This document shows positions 8,173-16,567 of a DNA stretch of 64,000 nucleotides, one piece after another (position 1 is the stretch's first letter; each line of letters begins with the position of its first letter). Position numbers and translations under genes: made by a program. The notes below the pieces were generated by a model. The model made no database searches, was not told the DNA's origin, and was given only the letters and a program-made list of their open reading frames with translations. The stretch comes from Paenibacillus tundrae (GTDB lineage: Bacteria > Bacillota > Bacilli > Paenibacillales > Paenibacillaceae). Location: the NCBI RefSeq assembly GCF_030812775.1, contig NZ_JAUSTI010000006.1, positions 299,090 through 363,089 on the forward strand, read 5' to 3'.

Positions 8173-9075
8173 ATGAATCAGCCATTCAAAGCAATGCTTC
8201 CAACATGGGGAAGGGCAATCGGCTTATTATGCATGATCATGATATTTGCCGCTGTATTGTGGTTAGTGTGGACCGGAAACTTGAATATAAGGTACACGGC
8301 TGATCGTGAGGAAGTGATTCCAATATGGCATAGTATGTTGCCGGCATTCCTTGGCATTGTTCTAATCCGTATGATTCCTTATAAAAGTCAAGATCCTATG
8401 TATTTACAACAAACGGAGAAAAAGCACTTGGTCGTTCAATCGATTATATTATTGTTGTCAGGCGTTTTATTTACGGTTTCTCTGATAATGATAGACCAGC
8501 AAGGATTACATTTCCAGCTATATTATTTGACGTTCAAGTTGACGACATTATTGTTCATCCCGTTGATTTTATTGCTGATTTATCGCAAAATAACTGGCGG
8601 GCAACCAGAAATTATCTCTGCAAAGCCTCGATCTGGCAGTCATGTCATTGCGCCACTAATCGTTATTGTGATCTGGGGTTACCTAAAGTTCTATTCGCCA
8701 ATTGCACAACCAGAAGGAGCAATCGAAGCAACCGATTTGACAGCACTATTTCTTTTGGTGTTAATTGGTTTTATGATCAATAGCGTATTGGAGGAAGTTT
8801 TCTATCGGGTATGGCTGCAAACCCGGTTGGAGGCATTGCTTGGAAGATGGTCTGCCATTTTACTAGTTTCAATATTATGGTCCATTTGGCATGTCGCCAT
8901 TCAAGGATCTGGTCAGTGGGATATTGATGTGGCAACAGTGATTGCAAATCATGGGGTAACGGGTCTGTTTCTCGGTTATTTATGGGCACGTTATCGTAGA
9001 GTATGGGTGATTATCTTGATTCATGGACTCATGAATGCTTCCCCTCATTTTCTTTTGCAGATATTGCTTCAATGA
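8173..9075 (+). CDS. CPBP-family intramembrane metalloprotease (Abi/CAAX-like)
   Basis: A 300-residue membrane protein with about eight hydrophobic helices. The CPBP (Abi) signature is present in the C-terminal third: E207-E208-x3-R212 (EEVFYR), His240 in SIWHV, and H284-x3-N288 (HGLMN), the predicted metal ligands of this glutamic-protease-like family. The start at ATG 8173 is chosen because AAAGGAG ends 10 bp upstream; the upstream ATG at 8140 has only 1 bp between it and AGAGGGG. Members act as membrane-bound prenyl-protein or peptide proteases, and in Gram-positives often in bacteriocin self-immunity. It is controlled by the divergent TetR protein, so it is probably induced by a small molecule. 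The substrate is unknown. Confidence 0.85.
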   Translation: MNQPFKAMLPTWGRAIGLLCMIMIFAAVLWLVWTGNLNIRYTADREEVIPIWHSMLPAFLGIVLIRMIPYKSQDPMYLQQTEKKHLVVQSIILLLSGVLFTVSLIMIDQQGLHFQLYYLTFKLTTLLFIPLILLLIYRKITGGQPEIISAKPRSGSHVIAPLIVIVIWGYLKFYSPIAQPEGAIEATDLTALFLLVLIGFMINSVLEEVFYRVWLQTRLEALLGRWSAILLVSILWSIWHVAIQGSGQWDIDVATVIANHGVTGLFLGYLWARYRRVWVIILIHGLMNASPHFLLQILLQ

Positions 9076-9321
9076 GCGGGAAGAGCTGGATAAGTATGCC
9101 TGTGCTATTCTGTCAAACGAAGTTGACTATAAGTTAATTGTCCCCAGAATGATGTAGATTTTTAAATTCATTCGTTATTAAAGTGAATGTGGCCTCACCC
9201 TCTACATGTTGATTCCATGTTCACGACTCAGGCATTGCAAATACATCGCCCCCGGGTATCAGCCTACATGGCGGTGTTTTCGTTTTTGAGATATTGTAGA
9301 CCCGTGCTCCTTACTCCGCAC

Positions 9322-9495
9322 CTACTCTTCCAAAATTCCCACTGCGTTTCCCTCATAACTGATCCAGTCGCTCCAGCTTCCGGAGTACAGCTTCACTTTC
9401 GAGAATCCTGCTTCTTCGAGTGCAATCACATTCAGACAGTTGATTATACCTGACCCGGAGTGCCGCAGTGTTCCTACCAGCGGGATCAGATACAT
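9322..9495 (-). pseudogene. C-terminal remnant of a second mercaptopyruvate sulfurtransferase
   Basis: The minus strand encodes about 57 residues that match the C-terminus of the sulfurtransferase at 11579-12433. Both share VIALEEAGFS and YSGSWSDWISYEGNAV. By hand comparison the DNA is about 89% identical over 91 bp (9346-9436 versus 11617-11707). The active-site CGSGV loop reads SGSGI, so the catalytic Cys is lost, and everything N-terminal to it is missing. It is a decayed duplicate, not a gene. The rest of the 9076-9761 gap is AT-rich, with no other gene seen, and carries the leader of the next gene. Confidence 0.8.
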
Positions 9496-9761
9496 GAAAG
9501 CCAGACATTATTTTCATGTAACTTATTTCGTTTAGTTTCAAATCTCTTGGAGGAGATTCTCAAGCGCTAGATATATTTTAATTTTACATAATTTATATAC
9601 GGGAAGTATGTTGACATTGGATTTATGTATATAAGATGCTATTGATATATAGTTAACTTATGTGATGTTTATTCACATAAATGCATTGTTGTAAATGTAT
9701 TTATATGTTAATGTGTGATTAAGTGTTAGGTAATATTACATAATGTAGAGGAGAGGATGTA

Positions 9762-11318
9762 ATGTTTATTAACCGAACGATTAGGAAATTTGGGGTTTCA
9801 GTCGGGATTCTAGGTATGTTTACATTTGCTCTTCCTTCAGTGGGCTTTAGTATGCCGCTGCAACCAACAACCATCGATAAGGTAGAAGGTGATTATTATG
9901 TAACGTCTGCGATTGAGAACATTCGCTGGGGATCACTGCCTAATCGAGATAGCTCTCCGATCCTTACTGTACCATCAGGAAGTGCTGTAACATTTGATAC
10001 GGTATCGCATGAGGGACTGATCGAGGATCAAGGGAGAAATCCAGTGGAGTACTTCGGCAAATATGGTATCTCACCCGATGGAGTGTTGGATGATGCGAAG
10101 GCAATTGCGGCTTCTGAGATTCAGCATGATTATGTAAAAGACGGACCTCACATTATCACTGGGCCAGTAGCGGTTGAGGGGGCGATGCCAGGAGATGTTC
10201 TTAAAGTAGAAGTTCTTTCGTTGCAAACTCGAGTTCCATATGGTGTCATTTCTAACCGCCATGGTAAAGGGGCCCTTCCTAACGAATTCCCAGAAAATGC
10301 AGGCCCGCAAGAGGGGGCTAGCGCAACAAAACCGGAATTATATAATAATGTATCAATATTTACGCCGATTGAAGAAATCAACGGCAATTGGTATGGTTTA
10401 TTACCAACAAAAGCTGGCAAGAATGTACGTTTCCCAATTAACCCGTTTCTAGGTGTTATGGGGGTTGCGCCAAATACCAGTGAAGTTGTGAGTTCTATCC
10501 CACCTATTGAAACCGGAGGGAATATGGATATTAATGAGTTAGGTGTTGGTTCAACTATTTATTATCCTATTCAAGTTAAAGGCGGGCTATTCTATACTGG
10601 AGATCCACACTTTGCTCAAGGGGATGGAGAAGTCGCATTAACTGCATTGGAAGCCTCCTTAAGAGGGACAGTTCGGTTAACGGTGTTAAAGAAAGGTGAT
10701 CCGTCAATCCCGCATAGTGGAGAATTCACGCAACCTTTTGCTGAAACAGAGGATTATTGGATTCCCATTGGACTGGATCCTGATTTGGATGAAGCAATGA
10801 AAGAATCAGTACGTGAATCGATTCAGTTCTTATCCGATAAGCTTGATATGGATCGAAGTGTGGCTTATGCGTACCTATCGGCCGCAACGGATTATGAAGT
10901 ATCTCAGGTCGTAGATCGAACGAAAGGGGTTCATGGACTCATTCGAAAGACCGATTTCCTTGAATATGTTGACGTTATAATGAATGTAGGTGGTACGTCA
11001 ATCAAACCGGTTGTTCATAACGATGAGTTCTATGTACCGATTCGAACCATTTCGGAGCTATTAGGCGGAACAGTAGAATGGGATCATAAGACGCGTTTAA
11101 CGACAATCAAATTAGGCGCGAAAAATATAAGTGCTCAAATTGGTTCAGATGTGTATTCCATTAACGAGAAACTAGTGTTCAATAATAAGGTACCTAAGCT
11201 TTTAAATGGCGAAACCGTAGTTCCGGTTTCTGTTATTAATGAAATATTAGGTGCTTATGTAAACTGGACGACGATCGATAAGACGTTAACAGCAAATGTA
11301 TCGTTAAGTACAAAGTAA
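9762..11318 (+). CDS. Secreted acetamidase/formamidase-family protein with copper-amine-oxidase-N-like C-terminus
   Basis: A 518-residue protein with a Sec signal peptide (hydrophobic about 12-28, cleavage near GFS-MP). Residues about 40-330 match the FmdA_AmdA acetamidase/formamidase family, including GPVAVEGAMPGDVLKVEV, the NRHGKG loop and GDPHFAQGDGEVALTALE (near 280-298), the conserved metal-centre region. Residues about 400-515 form a copper-amine-oxidase-N-like surface module (FYVPIRTISELLGGTVEWD...). FmdA enzymes usually act in the cytoplasm on formamide or short amides; an exported version with a surface module is unusual. GAGGAGAGG precedes the ATG by about 7 bp. The gene is monocistronic with its own terminator. 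Confidence 0.85.
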   Translation: MFINRTIRKFGVSVGILGMFTFALPSVGFSMPLQPTTIDKVEGDYYVTSAIENIRWGSLPNRDSSPILTVPSGSAVTFDTVSHEGLIEDQGRNPVEYFGKYGISPDGVLDDAKAIAASEIQHDYVKDGPHIITGPVAVEGAMPGDVLKVEVLSLQTRVPYGVISNRHGKGALPNEFPENAGPQEGASATKPELYNNVSIFTPIEEINGNWYGLLPTKAGKNVRFPINPFLGVMGVAPNTSEVVSSIPPIETGGNMDINELGVGSTIYYPIQVKGGLFYTGDPHFAQGDGEVALTALEASLRGTVRLTVLKKGDPSIPHSGEFTQPFAETEDYWIPIGLDPDLDEAMKESVRESIQFLSDKLDMDRSVAYAYLSAATDYEVSQVVDRTKGVHGLIRKTDFLEYVDVIMNVGGTSIKPVVHNDEFYVPIRTISELLGGTVEWDHKTRLTTIKLGAKNISAQIGSDVYSINEKLVFNNKVPKLLNGETVVPVSVINEILGAYVNWTTIDKTLTANVSLSTK

Positions 11319-11336
11319 TAATCAATTTCATTATTC

Positions 11337-11371
11337 AACCGTGGTGGACGGATGTCCATCGCGGTTTTTTG
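11337..11371 (+). terminator. Rho-independent terminator of the formamidase gene
   Basis: AACCGTGGTGGAC pairs with GTCCATCGCGGTT (one or two mismatches) around a GGAT loop, followed by TTTTTTG, 18 bp after the stop codon. Confidence 0.85.
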
Positions 11372-11521
11372 TTATCATGAATTTCCTAAAAGCTGCCACC
11401 TTATGTCTACTTCTATGTGCTTTGTAGCCATATACAACGATGTGTCTACGATGTGTAAATCGGTTGATCTACCGTTGAATCAAATGTCAGTTGGATATCG
11501 TTGTTGACTCTAAACACAGAA

Positions 11522-11558
11522 AAATACATCGCCAGAGCCGATAAGTCACCTGGCGATG
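11522..11558 (-). terminator. Rho-independent terminator of the sulfurtransferase gene
   Basis: On the minus strand CATCGCCAG pairs with CTGGCGATG around a 14-nt loop, followed by TATTTTT. It lies about 20 bp after the sulfurtransferase stop. Confidence 0.85.
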
Positions 11559-11578
11559 TATTCAACATCGATACACTG

Positions 11579-12433
11579 TTATACGTCTTTGTTCGCTTCG
11601 GCATTATCTGTAGCCACCGCATTCCCCTCATAGCTAATCCAGTCGCTCCAGCTTCCGGAATACAGCTTCACATTCGAGAATCCCGCTTCTTCGAGCGCAA
11701 TCACGTTCGGGCAGGCGGAGACACCGGAACCACAGTACACGATAATCGCATCATCTTTCCCCAGCTTCACGAACCGCTCCTCCAATGCTTCAACACCAGA
11801 CCAGCGACCATCCGCACCAAGCACGTCTTTCCAAAAATAGTTCAACGCACCTGGAATATGACCGGCCTTCGCATCAATCGGTTCCTCCAGCCCTGCATAA
11901 CGGCGGGCATCGCGAGAGTCGATGAGCACGGCGCTACCGCTTACCGACGTTTGTTGCACATCCTCTACACTAGCGAGCATCTTCGGCTGCAGGTTCACTT
12001 CAAATGAAGACGGAATCTGTACGGGCACGTCCGTTGTCACCGGGAACTTGGCATTCTGCCAAGCGGTAAAGCCTTCATCCATGACATATACCTGTTCATG
12101 CCCCATGTAGCGGAGCAGCCACCATAAACGTGAGGCGTTCATACCGCCTTGATCATCATAAGCGATGATCCGGCTATTCGATCCGATACCCGCTTTGGCT
12201 AGGCGACTTGCGAGCAAGGCTGGATCAGGCAGGGGGTGACGTCCGCCATGAGCCGACACTGGAGAGGATAGATCCTGTTCTAAATCGAGGTAGACTGCAC
12301 CTGGAATGTGACCAGCTTCATACGCCTCTTTTCCGGCATTCGGTTGACCGAGTAGGAAACGGCAATCCGCGATAACAACATCCGGTTCGTACATTCTGGC
12401 GAGCAGCCAGCGCATGGATACAATATTTTTCAT
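11579..12433 (-). CDS. 3-mercaptopyruvate/thiosulfate sulfurtransferase (two rhodanese domains)
   Basis: A 284-residue cytosolic enzyme with two rhodanese domains, which is the normal length. The N-terminal, inactive domain includes HIPGAVYLDLEQDLS and the interdomain signature SRIIAYDDQGG. The C-terminal domain carries HIPGALNYFWKD and the active-site loop YCGSGVSA with Cys234. CGSGV(S/T)A favours mercaptopyruvate over thiosulfate (which has CRKGVT). It moves sulfur from mercaptopyruvate to thiols or cyanide. The start at 12433 has AAGGCGGTG about 8 bp upstream; an in-frame ATG 18 codons earlier lacks a ribosome binding site. A decayed partial copy lies 2 kb away at 9322-9495. It shares its strand with the EamA transporter gene 80 bp upstream, possibly one operon. 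Confidence 0.92.
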   Translation of the reverse strand: MKNIVSMRWLLARMYEPDVVIADCRFLLGQPNAGKEAYEAGHIPGAVYLDLEQDLSSPVSAHGGRHPLPDPALLASRLAKAGIGSNSRIIAYDDQGGMNASRLWWLLRYMGHEQVYVMDEGFTAWQNAKFPVTTDVPVQIPSSFEVNLQPKMLASVEDVQQTSVSGSAVLIDSRDARRYAGLEEPIDAKAGHIPGALNYFWKDVLGADGRWSGVEALEERFVKLGKDDAIIVYCGSGVSACPNVIALEEAGFSNVKLYSGSWSDWISYEGNAVATDNAEANKDV

Positions 12434-12513
12434 AACAATACACCGCCTTATAAGGAATGAGATTCGTTTGTAATGCATGAGTTTCATATAGCTATAGCAT
12501 CGCCCAGCCTACT

Positions 12514-13458
12514 TTATACAACAGTTGGTTTAGCAGGGGTGTTTCCTACAATATTGTCCTCGGTAGGAGCAAGTTGTGGCTTCGTTTTGCCATATCGAAT
12601 GAAGATCCACACTCCAAATAGGATGAACACGCCGGCAGACATCTGCAGTGTACTCAGCGATTCGCCAAGCAGCATCCAGGCCAGCAAGGACGAGAAAACA
12701 GGCTCCCCAAGTACCCCCATGGATACCGTCGTTGCATTCATATATTGAAGTAGCCAGTTGAAGAGATAATGTCCGAAGATGGTTGGCACAATGGCAAGCA
12801 ACAGGAAGATTCCCCACTCGGTTGCCGCATAACCACCAAAGGCATGACCCTGGATTAGATTGTATACAGCTAGTGTGCAGGCAGCTACGAAGAATACCCA
12901 GAAATTATAGGAAAAGGCGCTAAGCCCTGATCGCAAAAACTGACCTAACAGCATGTGTACCGCTACAGCAATGGTACCGAGCAACGAGAGAATATCCCCT
13001 TGAAGTGCGGTTCCAGCCAACTGGAAGTCTCCTGCGCCAATAGCGATGGAACCGAGCAGTGCGATACCCATTCCGATAATCATCATGCGGTTCACTTTAG
13101 CCTTGAACAGCCAGATGGAGCCAGCCAAGATTAGAATCGGTTCGAGCGCTAGAATCACGGTTGAGCTGGCAACACTTGTTAGGCGCAGAGAGCCCATCCA
13201 GAGCAGGAAGTGAAGTGCAAGCATAACGCCAGAAGCGACCAACAATGTCCATTGTCTGAAGTTAAGACGTAACATTTCATGTCTGTACTTCCAGATAAAC
13301 GGAAGCATCAGCAGGTTAGTAAGGAATAGACGATACATGGCGATTACCGCAACATCTGCGGAAGACCAGCGTACAAAGATAGAAGAAAACGAGATGGCGA
13401 TAATACCGACAAAGAATAACAGATAGATGGATCTGCCGGTATGTTTCAAGCTTGTCAT
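12514..13458 (-). CDS. EamA/DMT-superfamily transporter
   Basis: A 314-residue inner-membrane protein with ten predicted helices arranged as two EamA repeats (about 8-140 and 155-290), the standard size for the drug/metabolite transporter family. Typical features are SVASSTVILALEPILILAGS at the end of repeat 1 and a matching TTVSMGVLGEPVFSSLLAWMLLGE in repeat 2. Members export amino acids or metabolites, or import precursors, and the substrate cannot be told from sequence. The start has GGAG about 12 bp upstream. It lies upstream of the sulfurtransferase gene on the same strand, so a role in sulfur amino acid export is conceivable but not shown. Confidence 0.88.
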   Translation of the reverse strand: MTSLKHTGRSIYLLFFVGIIAISFSSIFVRWSSADVAVIAMYRLFLTNLLMLPFIWKYRHEMLRLNFRQWTLLVASGVMLALHFLLWMGSLRLTSVASSTVILALEPILILAGSIWLFKAKVNRMMIIGMGIALLGSIAIGAGDFQLAGTALQGDILSLLGTIAVAVHMLLGQFLRSGLSAFSYNFWVFFVAACTLAVYNLIQGHAFGGYAATEWGIFLLLAIVPTIFGHYLFNWLLQYMNATTVSMGVLGEPVFSSLLAWMLLGESLSTLQMSAGVFILFGVWIFIRYGKTKPQLAPTEDNIVGNTPAKPTVV

Positions 13459-13686
13459 GGGTGTAGCTCCTTCTTGAAGTCAAATGGCGTAAATGAATCC
13501 ATTATACAGGAGAATGATTCCGCAGGAAATGCATCATGTGAAAATAGATAAGTAGATTGTAACCGAGCTTGTAACTATTCTGTCATTCTCCCAAAGGGCT
13601 TTTCTATTAATCTTCTATATAGAGACATGAAACGATATAATATACCAAGATTCGGGAAAAAATGAAATTAAGGAAGTGGCCTGGTA

Positions 13687-14586
13687 GTGAAAGTAGAGCA
13701 GACAGCGGGAAAGAACGGCGCGATCTCGCAGACAACAAGCCGAATGAAAACGCACAAACGTAGACGAATCCGGTATGGGAGACTTAGTGCAGCGTTGCTG
13801 ATTCTTGTAATGCTGATAACCGGTTTAACATATATTTTCATTGGAATGACACATTGGATCAAAGATTACATTGCACCCCCACCAATCACGGCCATTGAGC
13901 AACCGACGAAGCTTGGCATGATTGCAATGACTCCAGATGTGAAGGAAGAGCCTGTGAGGTTCCAAGGTCAGGTTCGCAAGCTGGCATACATAACTTTTGA
14001 TGATGGACCAAGTGAACATACCGCAACACTGCTGGACATTTTGAAGCAACATGAGGCGAAGGCTACTTTCTTCATGATCGGACGACAGTTGAATCAGCAC
14101 AAAGAGGTGGTCGAACGGCTTGTAAAAGAAGGTAGCTATCCCGGTCTTCATAGTATGACGCATAACTATAATAAACTGTATAAGAGCGGTAGTTCCTCGA
14201 ATTTTGTCAAGGAGTTTAAGAAGGAACAGAAGATGGTGCAGGAGCTGATTGGTTTCACACCTCATCTGATTCGCGCCCCTTATGGCAGCAGCCCACAGAT
14301 CGGGGAGAAATTCCGGGGAGACATTGCGGCAGCCGGATTCAAAATGTGGGATTGGACCACAGATTCCCTGGATTGGAATCTGCCTGGACAGCCAGATAAG
14401 ATTGTAGATCGCGTCAGCAATAGCGTACATCGGGATAAAGAAGTCATTCTTATGCATGAACGTGAACAGACCGTACAGGCATTGCCTCGTATTTTGAAAA
14501 TGCTAGAAGATCGAGGTTATGAGTTTGAGGTATATGACCCGAGTGCGCATTGGATTGCTAATTTTAGCGGAGATACGCGTTTATAA
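13687..14586 (+). CDS. Membrane-anchored polysaccharide deacetylase (NodB domain)
   Basis: A 299-residue protein with a basic N-terminus, one membrane anchor (about 33-56) and an extracytoplasmic NodB domain (about 98-285). The catalytic motifs are complete: TFDDG (103-107), HSMTH, RAPYGSS, DWTTDSLDWN and ILMHE. Such carbohydrate esterase 4 enzymes remove acetyl groups from peptidoglycan GlcNAc/MurNAc or chitin oligomers; the PdaA/PgdA-like architecture suggests cell-wall modification. The start is GTG at 13687 with AAGGAAG 9-10 bp upstream. A lipoprotein gene with coiled-coil character follows on the same strand 141 bp downstream. Confidence 0.92.
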   Translation: MKVEQTAGKNGAISQTTSRMKTHKRRRIRYGRLSAALLILVMLITGLTYIFIGMTHWIKDYIAPPPITAIEQPTKLGMIAMTPDVKEEPVRFQGQVRKLAYITFDDGPSEHTATLLDILKQHEAKATFFMIGRQLNQHKEVVERLVKEGSYPGLHSMTHNYNKLYKSGSSSNFVKEFKKEQKMVQELIGFTPHLIRAPYGSSPQIGEKFRGDIAAAGFKMWDWTTDSLDWNLPGQPDKIVDRVSNSVHRDKEVILMHEREQTVQALPRILKMLEDRGYEFEVYDPSAHWIANFSGDTRL

Positions 14587-14727
14587 TCGTACCTCAAAAG
14601 TCCGCTTTTGATTACTTACGAAGGATGCCTAACAGCATCTCAGCGTCGAACATGAAATTAGCAGAACTAATCACTATCATATGATGAGAAATGGCATAAC
14701 AAATGCAAAAGGGAGAGAGTCGATCAG

Positions 14728-15381
14728 GTGCTTGGCAGAACAAAGACAATGTGGACAGCAGTCAGCATAGGGCTGATCCTGCTTCTAACCGCCTGCGGAC
14801 AGCCGCAGGAACCAGCGGCGAATCAGGTGAATCAATGGCTTCAGCATGATCAGGGGATCGATGAGAGCCTGAAGGAGCTTTCTCGTCATGAGCGGGAAGA
14901 CATGGAGTTATATACGGAGATTTTGAGTAAGGGCAAGAACAAAAACAGCCATATTGAGGATCTATTGGACCAGGCAGCCCAGCACATTAATGAGCGTCGG
15001 AAATTGCTGGACGAGGCTGATTCGGTCATGAAGCAGACGTTGGAGCAGATCGATAGTCTTCGAACGTCTCTAGATGAATTATCTTTTGAAAAAGAAGAAA
15101 CGTTGGCTCAAGCACAGGCTGTACTGGATCAATATCAGGTAAGAGCGGCTACGTTCGACGGATTCGTTGCGTCCTATAAACAGAGCTTGGATGCAGAAGA
15201 ACTGCTGTATTCGATGATGAGAGCCGATGTTAAGCCGAACCTTGTGAAGATTAAACGAGCGATTCGAGAGCGGAATGCGCAATATGTGCAAGTTGCCGAG
15301 TTCAGGAAGCAGTTCAATATCCAGACCAAAACCTTTAACAGTGCGAATGCCAAGCTTGTGGAGATGGATCAGGCAAGCTAA
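14728..15381 (+). CDS. YkyA-family coiled-coil lipoprotein
   Basis: A 217-residue lipoprotein with signal peptide and lipobox (LLTAC, lipidated Cys23). The mature part is almost entirely charged alpha-helix with long coiled coils (about 40-215), as in the YkyA putative cell-wall-binding lipoproteins of Bacillales. It should sit on the outer face of the membrane. The start is GTG with GGGAGAG about 7 bp before it. It follows the polysaccharide deacetylase and precedes another lipoprotein gene, which suggests a cell-envelope cluster. No catalytic motif is visible. Confidence 0.8.
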   Translation: MLGRTKTMWTAVSIGLILLLTACGQPQEPAANQVNQWLQHDQGIDESLKELSRHEREDMELYTEILSKGKNKNSHIEDLLDQAAQHINERRKLLDEADSVMKQTLEQIDSLRTSLDELSFEKEETLAQAQAVLDQYQVRAATFDGFVASYKQSLDAEELLYSMMRADVKPNLVKIKRAIRERNAQYVQVAEFRKQFNIQTKTFNSANAKLVEMDQAS

Positions 15382-15520
15382 GCGCAGTGAGATGCTAGTC
15401 TGCTAGAGTATCCTTTTGATTGAGTATAACGTCAGTGGTGTAAGTACTAGTAAGTAGCTCAGTTAAATGTCAAGCAACATGGACAAGCATCATTGCGTAT
15501 AAGCTAACGGAGGTGTTCAT

Positions 15521-16426
15521 ATGCGAAGTACAATGAATATTAGTGCATCAATTCTAGTTTTAATGATGGGATTCTCACTCGTCGCCTGTGGTAACAGTAA
15601 TCCGGCGGTGCAACCACCTACCAACAATACAGGGGAACAGACACCTGCGCCTGCACCGGAGGAGCAACCTGCAGAGGGTGATGTCATCGAAGCGGAAGGC
15701 ATCCTTACAGGTTGGGCGGATCCTCATACGGTAGAGATTCGGGTGAATGATGAACCGATGTCATTCCAGGTAGAAGAGAGTGTTCAGCCCTTATTCGACG
15801 ATATAGATGATGAGGATCCCGTTCGTTTCAAGTATGTAGAGAGAACCTTTGCGGGAGATACGACGATCAAACAACTTGTAGTCAAGGAAATTACGAAGGT
15901 TGAAGTAGATGACGATCGTGCGAGTACTGGTGCTAATGGTATGTCGAATCGTCCCAAGACGTCTGAGTTAGAAGTGACTGTGGAAGGAATGACAGAGAAA
16001 CGTCCCGTCACGCTGGCACAGGGTAATGGATATTCGTTGTATGTTTTTGAACCGATGGCATTCGACGCAGATGAGAATGAATTGACGATGAAGATTGATC
16101 CTGATTATGAGGTAGAGATTGAAAAGTTGCCTTCTGACTATAATCTGGATTTCTTGAGAATGGATGCAAAAGAAGAGCTGTCAGAGACTGGAGAGGTTAA
16201 GGAATTAACCAAGAAAGAGCTTAGCACGGGATCGATGAATGATGCTCAGCTATACATGATGTCTCAGAATGATAAGAAGACAGAATATTATATTGTGAAA
16301 GAGCTGGATGGAAACGGGTTTATCTTCCGTGTGAATGCACCTATCGGTGAGCCGTCTGAAGGGTTCTTGCCAATGGCATATGCATCTTTGAATTCCATCA
16401 TGAACGAAAAGGTTTCTCCTAAATAA
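15521..16426 (+). CDS. Lipoprotein of unknown function
   Basis: A 301-residue lipoprotein with a signal peptide and lipobox (LVAC, Cys23), then a Pro/Thr/Glu-rich linker (about 26-50). Residues about 50-120 look like a small beta-barrel (EAEGILTGWADPHTVEIR), and the rest alternates acidic loops and strands (EKRPVTLAQGNGYSLYVFEP). The overall charge is strongly acidic. I recognise no enzyme motif. GGAGGTG lies 7 bp before the ATG. It ends at a terminator shared with the convergent mtlD gene. Confidence 0.75.
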   Translation: MRSTMNISASILVLMMGFSLVACGNSNPAVQPPTNNTGEQTPAPAPEEQPAEGDVIEAEGILTGWADPHTVEIRVNDEPMSFQVEESVQPLFDDIDDEDPVRFKYVERTFAGDTTIKQLVVKEITKVEVDDDRASTGANGMSNRPKTSELEVTVEGMTEKRPVTLAQGNGYSLYVFEPMAFDADENELTMKIDPDYEVEIEKLPSDYNLDFLRMDAKEELSETGEVKELTKKELSTGSMNDAQLYMMSQNDKKTEYYIVKELDGNGFIFRVNAPIGEPSEGFLPMAYASLNSIMNEKVSPK

Positions 16427-16441
16427 AGATACAAACATGAT

Positions 16442-16490
16442 AAAGCCGGAAGGGACTATGCTTAAGCGCATGGGCTCCTCCCGGCTTTTG
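16442..16490. terminator. Terminator between lipoprotein and mtlD genes
   Basis: AAAGCCGGaaGG pairs with CCtcCCGGCTTT, followed by TTGCTTTTCTTT on the plus strand; the minus strand has AAAGCCGG..CCGGCTTTAT. It lies between convergent genes. Confidence 0.8.
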
Positions 16491-16567
16491 CTTTTCTTTG
16501 TTCTAAGGCCTTAGTTCTGAGCCCTTGTTCTATTCCTATCAAGAATGACCTAGACATCAATATCTGA

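Noticed and set aside
9187..9453. 88-codon plus-strand frame
   Set aside because: It runs antisense across the sulfurtransferase remnant and looks like noise.
11501..12007. 168-codon plus-strand frame
   Set aside because: It is antisense to the well-supported sulfurtransferase gene.
13825..14457. 210-codon minus-strand frame
   Set aside because: Antisense to the intact NodB deacetylase.
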